DNA of 64,000 bases from the NCBI RefSeq assembly GCF_030412015.1, contig NZ_JASNRD010000014.1:1-64000 (forward strand), written 5' to 3'. The stretch is from Massilia sp. YIM B02763 (lineage in GTDB: Bacteria > Pseudomonadota > Gammaproteobacteria > Burkholderiales > Burkholderiaceae_D). The notes beneath the pieces are model-generated. The model saw only the letters and a list, made by a program, of their open reading frames with translations, was not told the DNA's origin and ran no database searches. The position numbers were made by a program, and so were the translations under genes. Positions 10,053 through 17,409 of this stretch are shown piece by piece (positions within the stretch are counted from its first letter, which is position 1; each line of letters starts with the position of its first letter).

Positions 10053-10206
10053 ATCCTGAACAAAAATACTGTCCGGGAGTCGTTTGATCCAAGACAAACT
10101 TGGCAACCATCGATGACCTATATTTTCCGTACTGCCGAAGCAAAAAGAGCGCGTAAAAGTTGGCTTTAGGAATGTTACGTGATCAGGGGTTTTATTTTGC
10201 GAAAAC

Positions 10207-10235
10207 TGTATACATTCGGTTTTATTCGGTATAAT
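10207..10235 (+). promoter_or_regulatory. Likely promoter of the cold-shock gene
   Basis: A perfect TATAAT (10230-10235) lies in an AT-rich tract, with a weak -35 candidate (TGTATA, 10207-10212) at 17-bp spacing. Transcription from here would give a leader of roughly 105 bases before the ATG at 10349, as is common for cold-shock mRNAs. The rest of the 296-bp gap (10053-10348) shows nothing else I can name. Confidence 0.6.
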
Positions 10236-10348
10236 GCGGGATCGTTGGATTCGAGGTAGCAGTGCAGTTAGTCTGTCATTTGTTTCTTGCTTCTTCAAAC
10301 GATCATAAACGGACGTTAAGTCCACTTTAACTGAAATAGGAAATTGTA

Positions 10349-10552
10349 ATGGCAACTGGCATCGTAAAATGGTTCAATGACTCCAAGGGCTTCGGCTTCA
10401 TCACCCCGGACGAAGGTGGCGAAGACCTGTTCGCTCACTTCTCGGCGATCCAAACCCAGGGCTTCAAGTCGCTGCAAGAAAACCAGCGCGTGTCGTTCGA
10501 CGTGACCTCCGGTCCGAAGGGCAAGCAAGCATCGAACATCCAGCCGCTGTAA
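10349..10552 (+). CDS. CspA-family cold-shock protein
   Basis: A 67-residue single cold-shock domain, an OB-fold that binds single-stranded RNA and DNA and acts as an RNA chaperone. Both RNA-binding motifs are present: RNP1 as KGFGFI and RNP2 as DLFAHF. Length and sequence ([17 protein letters not shown]) are typical of beta-proteobacterial paralogues, so I do not assign a particular csp letter. A long AT-rich leader precedes it and a strong terminator follows at 10570-10603, so it is monocistronic. Confidence 0.97.
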   Translation: MATGIVKWFNDSKGFGFITPDEGGEDLFAHFSAIQTQGFKSLQENQRVSFDVTSGPKGKQASNIQPL

Positions 10553-10569
10553 TGCGCTGAATGACGTGC

Positions 10570-10603
10570 AAAAAAATCCTCGGAATTTCCGGGGATTTTT
10601 TTT
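10570..10603 (+). terminator. Rho-independent terminator of the cold-shock gene
   Basis: The stem AATCCTCGGAA pairs with TTCCGGGGATT (one T-G pair) and is followed by eight T residues. It begins about 18 bases after the stop codon. A run of A on the left makes it potentially bidirectional, which would also serve the convergent LysR gene. Confidence 0.9.
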
Positions 10604-10662
10604 GTCCAGCATCTGCAAATTGCTGAGCTGGAATGGCCTGGTTTGCGGATGTTGATTGCTTT

Positions 10663-11577
10663 TCAGGCGCCGCCGGTCTTGCGCCAATAATCCGGCTGGG
10701 CATAAGCCCGCCGCAGGAAATCGACGAATAAACGGATGCGTAGCGGCAAGTGACGCCGTTGTGCAAAGACCGCGAAGATGTCGTTGCCGGGCGCCGCGTA
10801 TTCCTCCAGCACCGGCACCAGCCGGCCCGACTCGATCGCCACACCCACTTCCCACAGCGAGCGCCACGCCAGGCCGCGTCCCGCCAGCGCCCAGTCGTGC
10901 AGTACTTCGCCGTCGTTGCACTCCATATTGCCGGCCACCTTCACCGTGATGGTCTGGCCGCTCTCGCGGAAATTCCAGCCGCGCTGGCTGCCTTCGCTGC
11001 TGATCGCAAGGCAATTGTGACGTACCAGGTCGTCCGGCGTGCGCGGCGTACCGTGGCGTTTCAGGTACGCCGGCGCCGCCACGACCACGCGGCGGTTGTC
11101 GGCGAGTTTGACGCCAATCAGATTGGAGTCCGTCAGGCCGGCTATGCGCACGGCCACGTCGACGCCTTCGCCGACCACGTCGACGACGCGGTCGTTCAGG
11201 TTCAGGTTGACGGTGACGTCGCGGTGTTCGGCCAGGAAGGAGGGCAGGAGGGGCGCGACGTGCTGGCGCCCGAAGCCGGCCGGCGCCGACACCAGCAGGT
11301 GGCCGCTGGCGCGCGCGCTACGTTCCGAGACGGCGCTTTCCGCTTCCTCCAGCTCGGCCAGGATACGCTGGCAATCCTCGAGGAAGGCCGCGCCCTCGTC
11401 GGTGAGCGCCAGGCGCCGCGTCGTGCGCTGCAGCAGCTTGACGCCGAGGCGGGCTTCCAGCGCATCCAGGCGGCGTCCGATCATGGCCGGGGCGATGCCC
11501 TCGGCCCGTGCCGCGGCCGACAGGCTGCCGCGGGCGACGACCTCGACGAAGGTGGAAATCTGGCGGAACTGTCCCAT
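10663..11577 (-). CDS. LysR-type transcriptional regulator
   Basis: A 304-residue LTTR. Residues 1-60 form the winged helix-turn-helix (FRQISTFVEVVARGSLSAAA, ARLGVKLLQRTTRRLALTD), and about 90-295 the periplasmic-binding-protein-like effector domain. Its sequence is close to the subgroup often annotated as CrgA/YafC-like. It is divergent from aceB with a 140-bp shared intergenic region, so autoregulation and control of malate synthase are plausible; this is inferred from position only. The effector is unknown. Confidence 0.92.
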   Translation of the reverse strand: MGQFRQISTFVEVVARGSLSAAARAEGIAPAMIGRRLDALEARLGVKLLQRTTRRLALTDEGAAFLEDCQRILAELEEAESAVSERSARASGHLLVSAPAGFGRQHVAPLLPSFLAEHRDVTVNLNLNDRVVDVVGEGVDVAVRIAGLTDSNLIGVKLADNRRVVVAAPAYLKRHGTPRTPDDLVRHNCLAISSEGSQRGWNFRESGQTITVKVAGNMECNDGEVLHDWALAGRGLAWRSLWEVGVAIESGRLVPVLEEYAAPGNDIFAVFAQRRHLPLRIRLFVDFLRRAYAQPDYWRKTGGA

Positions 11578-11652
11578 GCTGTCTCCTTCATCTGTGATAA
11601 AAACGCACAGATGAATGTATTTTTTGTCTCGTTTAGGTAGGCTGGAGTGAAT

Positions 11653-11699
11653 ATACTTGACCGTATAGCAAACGCCAAGCCGCGTTGAACGATTTCAAC
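11653..11699. promoter_or_regulatory. Two short palindromes between the LysR gene and aceB
   Basis: ATAC-TTGACC-GTAT at 11653-11666 embeds a -35-like TTGACC, and GTTGAA-CGAT-TTCAAC lies at 11684-11699, just before the aceB ribosome site. Either could be the LysR protein's site or an RNA hairpin in the aceB leader. They are candidates from symmetry alone. Confidence 0.4.
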
Positions 11700-11717
11700 A
11701 CTACAGAGGAGCACGCC

Positions 11718-13307
11718 ATGACCATCGCCACCCCCGCCGGAATGGAGATCCGCGCCGAGATCAAGCCGGGATACGACCAGATCCTGACCCCGGACGCGCT
11801 CGCGCTGGTAGCCAAGCTGAGCCGCGAATTCGAGCCGCGCCGCCAGCAATTGCTGGCAGCCCGCACCGAGCGCGCGAAGCGCCTGGATGCCGGCGAGCGT
11901 CCGGACTTCCTGGCCGAGACGGCCCCTATCCGCGGCGGCGACTGGAAGATCGCCCCGATCCCGAAGGCGCTGGAGTGCCGTCGCGTGGAGATCACGGGCC
12001 CCGTCGAACGCAAGATGGTCATCAATGCGCTGAACTCGGGCGCGGACAGCTACATGACCGACTTCGAGGATTCGAACACGCCGAACTGGGACAACCAGAT
12101 CACGGGCCAGCTGAACATGCGCGACGCCGTGCGCGGCACGATCTCCCTGGAACAGAACGGCAAGCAGTACAAGCTGAACGAGAAGGTCGCCACGCTGGTC
12201 GTGCGCCCGCGCGGCTGGCACCTGGACGAAAAGCACGTGCTGGTGGACGGCAAGCGCGTCTCGGGCGGCATCTTCGACTTCGCGCTGTTCATGTTCCACA
12301 ACGCCAAGGAGCAAATGGCGCGCGGCGCCGGCCCGTATTTCTACCTGCCGAAGATGGAATCGCACCTGGAAGCGCGCCTGTGGAACGACATCTTCGTCAT
12401 GACGCAACGCGAGCTGGGCCTGCCGCAGGGCACCATCAAGGCCACCGTGCTGATCGAGACGATCCTGGCCGCCTTCGAGATGGACGAGATCCTGTACGAA
12501 CTGCGCGAGCACAGCGCCGGCCTGAACGCGGGCCGTTGGGACTACATCTTCTCGTGCATCAAGAAGTTCAAGCTGGACAAGGACTTCTGCCTGGCCGACC
12601 GCCCCAAGGTGACGATGACGGCGCCGTTCATGCGCGCCTATGCCTTGCTGCTGCTGCAGACCTGCCACAAGCGCGGCGCGCCGGCGATCGGCGGCATGTC
12701 GGCCCTCATCCCCATCAAGAACGACCCGGAAAAGAATGCGGTCGCCATGGCCGGCGTGATCGGCGACAAATCGCGCGACGCGACCGACGGCTACGACGGC
12801 GGCTGGGTCGCCCACCCGGGCCTCGTCGAGCCGGCGATGACGGAATTCAGGAAAGTGCTGGGCGACCGCCCGAACCAGATCGACAAGCTGCGCCCGGACG
12901 TCGACGTCTCCGCCGCCGACCTGCTCGACTTCAAGCCGGAGGCGCCCATCACGGAGGCGGGCCTGCGCTACAACATCAATGTCGGCATCCACTACCTGGG
13001 TGCCTGGCTGGCCGGCAACGGCTGCGTGCCGATCCACAACCTGATGGAAGATGCGGCCACGGCCGAGATCAGCCGCTCCCAGGTGTGGCAATGGATCCGT
13101 ACGCCGAAGGGCGTGCTGGACGACGGCCGCAAGGTCACGGCCGAGATGGTGCGCGCGATGATCCCGGAAGAACTGGCCAAGGTGAAGGACGTGGCGCCGA
13201 ACGGCGACAACCCGAGCTATGCGCGCGCGGCGGAGATCTTCGAACAGATGTCGACGTCGGAAGACTTCGCGGAATTCCTGACCTTGCCGCTGTACGAGGA
13301 AATCTGA
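11718..13307 (+). CDS. aceB: Malate synthase A
   Basis: Condenses glyoxylate and acetyl-CoA to malate in the glyoxylate shunt, allowing growth on acetate and fatty acids. The 529-residue protein has the length of the A isoform. The family signature is present ([16 protein letters not shown]), as are [11 protein letters not shown] and the C-terminal helical segment [11 protein letters not shown]. The start at 11718 is chosen over an in-frame ATG at 11685 because GAGGAG sits about 7 bases upstream and the encoded start [11 protein letters not shown] is family-like. Isocitrate lyase is not in the window. A strong hairpin follows at 13317-13343. The divergent LysR gene is the obvious candidate regulator. 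Confidence 0.97.
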   Translation: MTIATPAGMEIRAEIKPGYDQILTPDALALVAKLSREFEPRRQQLLAARTERAKRLDAGERPDFLAETAPIRGGDWKIAPIPKALECRRVEITGPVERKMVINALNSGADSYMTDFEDSNTPNWDNQITGQLNMRDAVRGTISLEQNGKQYKLNEKVATLVVRPRGWHLDEKHVLVDGKRVSGGIFDFALFMFHNAKEQMARGAGPYFYLPKMESHLEARLWNDIFVMTQRELGLPQGTIKATVLIETILAAFEMDEILYELREHSAGLNAGRWDYIFSCIKKFKLDKDFCLADRPKVTMTAPFMRAYALLLLQTCHKRGAPAIGGMSALIPIKNDPEKNAVAMAGVIGDKSRDATDGYDGGWVAHPGLVEPAMTEFRKVLGDRPNQIDKLRPDVDVSAADLLDFKPEAPITEAGLRYNINVGIHYLGAWLAGNGCVPIHNLMEDAATAEISRSQVWQWIRTPKGVLDDGRKVTAEMVRAMIPEELAKVKDVAPNGDNPSYARAAEIFEQMSTSEDFAEFLTLPLYEEI

Positions 13308-13316
13308 GGTTGGTCG

Positions 13317-13396
13317 GACGGTGGGCAGGTGGTGCCCACCGTCAGAATGCCGGGTACGGTAGAAGTCACCACGCAGGTGGGCATGACTGGCCCACC
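13317..13396. terminator. Two hairpins between convergent aceB and gloB
   Basis: GACGGTGGGCA pairs perfectly with TGCCCACCGTC across a 5-base loop (13317-13343), 9 bases after the aceB stop. A second stem, GGTGGGC with GCCCACC (13376-13396), sits 7 bases before the gloB stop codon as read on +. Neither has a T-run. Together they look like end structures for the two convergent genes. Confidence 0.7.
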
Positions 13397-13403
13397 ATGC
13401 GCG

Positions 13404-14225
13404 TCAGAACACGTTCTTCCATTCGCGCAGCGCCGCGAACGCGCTGACGGCGTCCGGCGCCGCGTCCGCGCCCGCCGGCAAGCGTCCCGCCGCGACCAGG
13501 CTCGCCAGGATCGCCGGTTGCGTCGCACGCAGGAAGGGATTCGTCGCCTTTTCGATCGCGATATTCGACGGCACCGTCGGCAGGTGGGTGCCGCGCAGCT
13601 TGCTGTCGTTCTCCACGCGCATCTGCAAGGCCCGGTTGTCCGGTTCCAGGGCCTGGGCAAACCGCAGGTTCGACAGCGTGTATTCGTGGGCGCAATACAC
13701 GAGCGTGTCGTCGGGCAGGGCGGCCAGCTTGTCCAGCGACGCCTTCATTTGCGCCGGCGTGCCTTCGAACAGGCGGCCGCAGCCGGCGCCGAACAGCGTA
13801 TCCCCGCAGAACAGCCACCGTTCCCCCGGCGTTTCCCGCACATAGGCGATATGGCCCAGCGTGTGGCCGGGCACGTCCAGCACCGAGCATTCCAGCGCCA
13901 GTCCCGGCACGGCGACGCGGTCGCCTTCGCCCAGCGGATGCGTGACGGCGTCGATGCCGTCGTTGCGCGGGCCGAACACGGGGACCTGATATTCTTGCAG
14001 CAGGCGCGGCACGCCGCCGATGTGGTCAGCGTGATGATGGGTGAGTAGAATGGCGGTCAGGGTGAGTCCATGCGCGCGCAGGGCGTCCAGGATCGGCTCG
14101 CCGTCGCCCGGATCGACGACCGCCGCGCTGTCGCCGTCGTGGATGAGCCAGAGGTAATTGTCCTGGAAAGCAGGCACCGTCAATACGGCAAGTTCAGGAC
14201 GTAATGGAGTCATCGTCTGGGTCAT
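13404..14225 (-). CDS. gloB: Hydroxyacylglutathione hydrolase (glyoxalase II)
   Basis: Hydrolyses S-lactoylglutathione to D-lactate and glutathione, finishing methylglyoxal detoxification in the cytoplasm. The 273-residue metallo-beta-lactamase-fold protein carries the dinuclear metal motif THHHADH (residues 62-68), further ligands in VPGHTLGH and FCGDTLF, and the C-terminal HEY...NLRFA and N-x-P-F-L-R substrate-binding elements of glyoxalase II. It is divergent from the methyltransferase gene with a very small gap, the common beta-proteobacterial arrangement gloB | methyltransferase-rnhA-dnaQ. A second ATG 12 bases downstream (14213) could be the true start. Confidence 0.96.
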   Translation of the reverse strand: MTQTMTPLRPELAVLTVPAFQDNYLWLIHDGDSAAVVDPGDGEPILDALRAHGLTLTAILLTHHHADHIGGVPRLLQEYQVPVFGPRNDGIDAVTHPLGEGDRVAVPGLALECSVLDVPGHTLGHIAYVRETPGERWLFCGDTLFGAGCGRLFEGTPAQMKASLDKLAALPDDTLVYCAHEYTLSNLRFAQALEPDNRALQMRVENDSKLRGTHLPTVPSNIAIEKATNPFLRATQPAILASLVAAGRLPAGADAAPDAVSAFAALREWKNVF

Positions 14226-14249
14226 ATGAGGGATCGAAAAGGGTTAGTC

Positions 14250-15035
14250 ATGGATAGCGCGTCATCCGAAAAATCCATTATAGCGCTCGACCACTGGCTG
14301 CAATCGCCGGCGGGAGCCTATGTGCGCGCCTGGGAGCAGGCCTGCCTGGACGAGTTGACGGTCGATATCTTCGGCTTCAATGCGGTGCAGATCGGCCTGC
14401 CGCAGATCGACGCCCTGGCCGCCAGCCGCATGCCCAACAAATGGGTCGCGGCCACGCGCACGTCCACCGAGGACGAGCTGGCCATCGCCACGAGCGGCAA
14501 GCAGATCTCGGTGGCGCTGGATTTCGCCGACCTGCCGTTCGCCTCGCAGAGCCTGGACCTGGTCGTGCTGCCGCATGTGCTCGAGTTCGCCGAAGAGCCG
14601 CACCAGGTGCTGCGCGAGGTCGAGCGGGTCCTGATCCCGGAGGGGCAATTGATCATCTGCGGCTTCAACCCGGCCAGCATGTGGGGCATGCGCCAGGGGA
14701 TGGGGCGGATCACGAGCAGCGACTACCTGCCGGCGGCCGGCGAGTTCATTTCTTTGCCACGTCTCAAAGACTGGTTAAAATTGCTCAATCTGGGGGCCAC
14801 GCGCAGCCATTTCGGCTGTTACGCGCCACCGTTCCGCACCGCGCAATGGCTGAACCGCTTCGCCTTCGTCGAAGGCGCGGGGCAGCGCTGGTGGCCCTAC
14901 CTGGGCGCCGTCTACATCGTCCACGCCATCAAGCGCGTCAAGGGCATGCACCTGATCGGCCCGGCCTGGAACAAGAAAAAGGCCAAGGCGCCGCAAGCGG
15001 TGCCGGCCACGAATCGCAACGAACGACATAAATAA
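14250..15035 (+). CDS. Class I SAM-dependent methyltransferase of the gloB-rnhA locus
   Basis: A 261-residue protein with a methyltransferase-type core: [21 protein letters not shown] and [18 protein letters not shown], the segment that normally follows the SAM-binding region. The N-terminal glycine-rich SAM loop is not recognisable (the region reads [12 protein letters not shown]), so catalysis is less certain than the fold. In beta-proteobacteria an orthologue regularly sits between gloB and rnhA. ATG 14226 is in frame but would abut the divergent gloB start by one base; 14250 ([10 protein letters not shown]) follows AAGGGTT and is preferred. rnhA starts 26 bases after its stop and is probably co-transcribed. 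Confidence 0.8.
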   Translation: MDSASSEKSIIALDHWLQSPAGAYVRAWEQACLDELTVDIFGFNAVQIGLPQIDALAASRMPNKWVAATRTSTEDELAIATSGKQISVALDFADLPFASQSLDLVVLPHVLEFAEEPHQVLREVERVLIPEGQLIICGFNPASMWGMRQGMGRITSSDYLPAAGEFISLPRLKDWLKLLNLGATRSHFGCYAPPFRTAQWLNRFAFVEGAGQRWWPYLGAVYIVHAIKRVKGMHLIGPAWNKKKAKAPQAVPATNRNERHK

Positions 15036-15061
15036 AAGTCAACACGAGGGAAACGAACAGC

Positions 15062-15502
15062 ATGACCAAAGTAGAAATCTTCACCGACGGTGCCTGCAAG
15101 GGAAATCCGGGCACCGGCGGCTGGGGCGCGCTGTTGACGGCCGAAGGCGGCCACCAGAAGGAAATCTATGGTGGCGAAGCCAATACCACCAACAACCGCA
15201 TGGAATTGCGCGCCGTGATCGAGGCGTTGACCACGCTGAACCGTCCCTGCCAGGTCGTCCTGCACACGGACAGCCAGTACGTGCAGAAGGGCATCTCCGA
15301 GTGGATCCACGGCTGGAAGGCGCGCGGCTGGAAGACCTCGACCAAGGAACCCGTCAAGAACGACGACCTGTGGAAGGCGCTCGACGCCGCCCAGCAGCAG
15401 CACGCCGTCGAATGGCGCTGGGTACGCGGCCACAACGGCCATCCGGGCAACGAGCGCGCCGACGTGCTCGCCAATATGGGCTGCGCGTCCGTCAAGCGCT
15501 GA
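15062..15502 (+). CDS. rnhA: Ribonuclease HI
   Basis: Endonuclease that cuts the RNA strand of RNA-DNA hybrids, removing R-loops and primers. The 146-residue length is typical. The catalytic carboxylates D9, E48, D70 and D134 and the flexible-loop H124 are all visible in their normal contexts ([39 protein letters not shown]). GAGGG lies about 10 bases before the ATG. It lies in the usual order ahead of dnaQ. Confidence 0.98.
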   Translation: MTKVEIFTDGACKGNPGTGGWGALLTAEGGHQKEIYGGEANTTNNRMELRAVIEALTTLNRPCQVVLHTDSQYVQKGISEWIHGWKARGWKTSTKEPVKNDDLWKALDAAQQQHAVEWRWVRGHNGHPGNERADVLANMGCASVKR

Positions 15503-15588
15503 CCGCTGCCGCCGGCCCGCACTGCGTTCCCCCGACCCCTTTGGTATACTGAGGGGTCTTCCTTTCACGTTTGAGAATCCCCACGCGC

Positions 15589-16296
15589 ATGCGCCAAATC
15601 GTCCTCGATACCGAAACCACGGGCCTGAATCCGCGCACCGGCGACCGCATCGTCGAAGTCGGCTGCGTCGAAATCGTCGACCGCAAGCTGACCGGCAATA
15701 ACTACCACCGCTACATCAATCCCGAGCGCGACTCGGACGAGGCGGCGCTGGCGGTGCACGGTCTGACCACCGAATTCCTGAGCGATAAGCCGAAGTTCCA
15801 TGAAATCGCCGAAGAGCTGCGCGACTTCATCAAGGACGCGGAAATCATCATCCACAACGCGCCGTTCGACCTGGGCTTCCTGAACCACGAATTCCAGCGC
15901 ATCGGCATGCCGCCGTTCGTCGAGCATTGCACCAACGTGATCGACACCCTGGTCCAGGCCAAGGAACTGCACCCGGGCAAGCGCAACTCGCTGGATGCCC
16001 TGTGCGACCGCTACGGTATCTCGAATGCCCACCGCAAGCTGCACGGCGCATTGCTGGACTCGGAGCTGCTGGCCGACGTCTACCTGGCCATGACGCGCGG
16101 CCAGAACACGCTGTCGATGGACGTCGAGGTCGAGACGAGCGCCGGCGGCATCGTGCTGGAAGCGGGTCCGCTGGGCGAGATCCTCGTCGTCGCGGCAGCC
16201 GAGGACGAGCTCGCCGAGCACGAGAATGTGCTCGCCGCACTCGACAAAGGGGTGAAGGGAGAATGCGTTTGGAGAAAATATTCTCCGCAGGGGTGA
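15589..16296 (+). CDS. dnaQ: DNA polymerase III epsilon subunit (proofreading exonuclease)
   Basis: The 3'-5' proofreading exonuclease of the replicative polymerase. The 235-residue protein has all three exonuclease motifs: Exo I VLDTETTG, Exo II HNAPFDLGFLNHEF and Exo III HRKLHGALLDSELLADVY. A C-terminal linker and tail, by analogy the part that binds the alpha subunit, follow residue about 180. ATG 15589 (MRQIVLDTETTG) is preferred over TTG 15571, which would add six residues. A possible promoter, with TATACT at 15545-15550, lies between rnhA and dnaQ. The TGA stop overlaps the -35 box of the downstream tRNA promoter. Confidence 0.97.
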   Translation: MRQIVLDTETTGLNPRTGDRIVEVGCVEIVDRKLTGNNYHRYINPERDSDEAALAVHGLTTEFLSDKPKFHEIAEELRDFIKDAEIIIHNAPFDLGFLNHEFQRIGMPPFVEHCTNVIDTLVQAKELHPGKRNSLDALCDRYGISNAHRKLHGALLDSELLADVYLAMTRGQNTLSMDVEVETSAGGIVLEAGPLGEILVVAAAEDELAEHENVLAALDKGVKGECVWRKYSPQG

Positions 16297-16321
16297 CAGA
16301 ACGCAAATTTCCCCCTATAAT
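16293..16321 (+). promoter_or_regulatory. Sigma-70 promoter of tRNA-Val overlapping the dnaQ stop codon
   Basis: GTGACA (16293-16298), exactly 17 bases, then TATAAT (16316-16321). The TGA of dnaQ (16294-16296) is inside the -35 box. Predicted start is near 16328, about 38 bases before the mature tRNA. A small hairpin, GGAGA-AAATAT-TCTCC (16271-16286), sits just upstream in the dnaQ end. Confidence 0.75.
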
Positions 16322-16365
16322 GCTCGTCATTGCAGCGATGCATTCGCAGCAAAGCAGGAAAAGTA

Positions 16366-16440
16366 GGGCGGTTAGCTCAGGGGTAGAGCACAGCATTCAC
16401 ACTGCTGGGGTCGCAAGTTCGAAACTTGCACCGCCCACCA
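16366..16440 (+). tRNA. tRNA-Val (anticodon CAC)
   Basis: A 75-base tRNA with encoded CCA. The acceptor stem GGGCGGT pairs with ACCGCCC, the D arm reads TTAGCTCAGGGGTAGAGCA, the anticodon stem CAGCA/TGCTG encloses loop TTCACAC with anticodon CAC (reads GUG, valine), and the T arm has GCAAG-TTCGAAA-CTTGC. Discriminator A precedes CCA. Its own promoter and a strong terminator flank it. Confidence 0.97.
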
Positions 16441-16454
16441 GGATTAGGACAAGA

Positions 16455-16480
16455 AAGCCAGCTTGATAGCTGGCTTTTTT
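16455..16480 (+). terminator. Rho-independent terminator after tRNA-Val
   Basis: AAGCCAGCT pairs perfectly with AGCTGGCTT around TGAT, followed by four more T. It starts 15 bases after the CCA end. Confidence 0.93.
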
Positions 16481-16596
16481 GCTTTGTGCATCCATCGTGA
16501 GTCGGACCCTGTCGTAGTAGAGGCCTCCGCGAGCTCTCCACGTCGGCCGGCATGCCAAGCTGTACACTGGCGGTCTTGCCCTCAAGGAGAAACTAT

Positions 16597-17349
16597 ATGA
16601 TGCACAACTCCCATAAACGCCTTCCGGCATGCGCCGTGTTCGTACTGGCATGCGCGGGCGCGGTCGTTCCTTTCGCCCGCGCGGCCGATACCGATGCCGC
16701 CTCGCGCTACCAGGCGGCCATCGCCAGTCCGGCACGCACCGACGCCGATCGGGCCGCCGACGGCAAGCGCAAGCCGGCCGAGTTCCTCGCGTTCGCCCAG
16801 GTCCGTCCCGGCATGAAGGTGCTGGACCTGGTGGCCGCCGGCGGCGCGACGTCGGAATTGCTGGCCCTGGCCGTCGCGCCGGGCGGCGAAGTCTGGGCGC
16901 ATAACCCGAAGGCATCGGACTCGCTGGGCCAGCGCCTGGCGCAGCATCCGCAGGCCAACCTGCATCCGTTCGTGGCTTCGTTCGACGATCCGGTACCGAA
17001 GGACGCAGGCCCCTTCGACCTGATCACGCTGGTGATGAATTACCACGACATCGTCAACGCCGGCACCGACCGCGAAGCGATGAACCGGCGCCTGTTCGCC
17101 GCGCTCAAGCCCGGCGGCCGCTTCGTCGTGATCGACAATGCCGCCAGGGAGGGTAGCGGCCTCGGCGCGACCAAGACCCTGCATCGCATCGACCGCGCCG
17201 CCGTGATCGCGGAAGTCATCAAGGCCGGTTTCGTGCTCGATGGCTCCAGCGACTACCTGCACGTCGCCGACGACCCGCGCGACCAGCCCTTCTTCAAGAT
17301 GGACGGGCGCCCCGACGACAAGTTCGCGCTGCGCTTCGTGAAGAAATAA
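16597..17349 (+). CDS. Exported SAM-methyltransferase-like protein (COG4798 type)
   Basis: A 250-residue protein with a Sec signal peptide (MMHNSHKRLP then a hydrophobic stretch ending FARA-ADT, cleavage near residue 29). The mature part is a Rossmann methyltransferase-like domain: MKVLDLVAAGGATSELLA (SAM-binding loop region), DLITLVMNYHDI, and ALKPGGRFVVID. Homologous exported methyltransferase-like proteins are common in proteobacteria but their substrate is unknown, and SAM is not expected in the periplasm. The start at 16597 follows AAGGAGAAA; an upstream in-frame ATG at 16552 would spoil the signal peptide. It stands alone, and its stop is 60 bp from that of the convergent receptor gene. 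Confidence 0.85.
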   Translation: MMHNSHKRLPACAVFVLACAGAVVPFARAADTDAASRYQAAIASPARTDADRAADGKRKPAEFLAFAQVRPGMKVLDLVAAGGATSELLALAVAPGGEVWAHNPKASDSLGQRLAQHPQANLHPFVASFDDPVPKDAGPFDLITLVMNYHDIVNAGTDREAMNRRLFAALKPGGRFVVIDNAAREGSGLGATKTLHRIDRAAVIAEVIKAGFVLDGSSDYLHVADDPRDQPFFKMDGRPDDKFALRFVKK

Positions 17350-17409
17350 GGCGCATCCGGCGAGAATCCGCCGGCGGCCCGCCCGTCATCCGAGGCCGCC
17401 GGGGAATAC

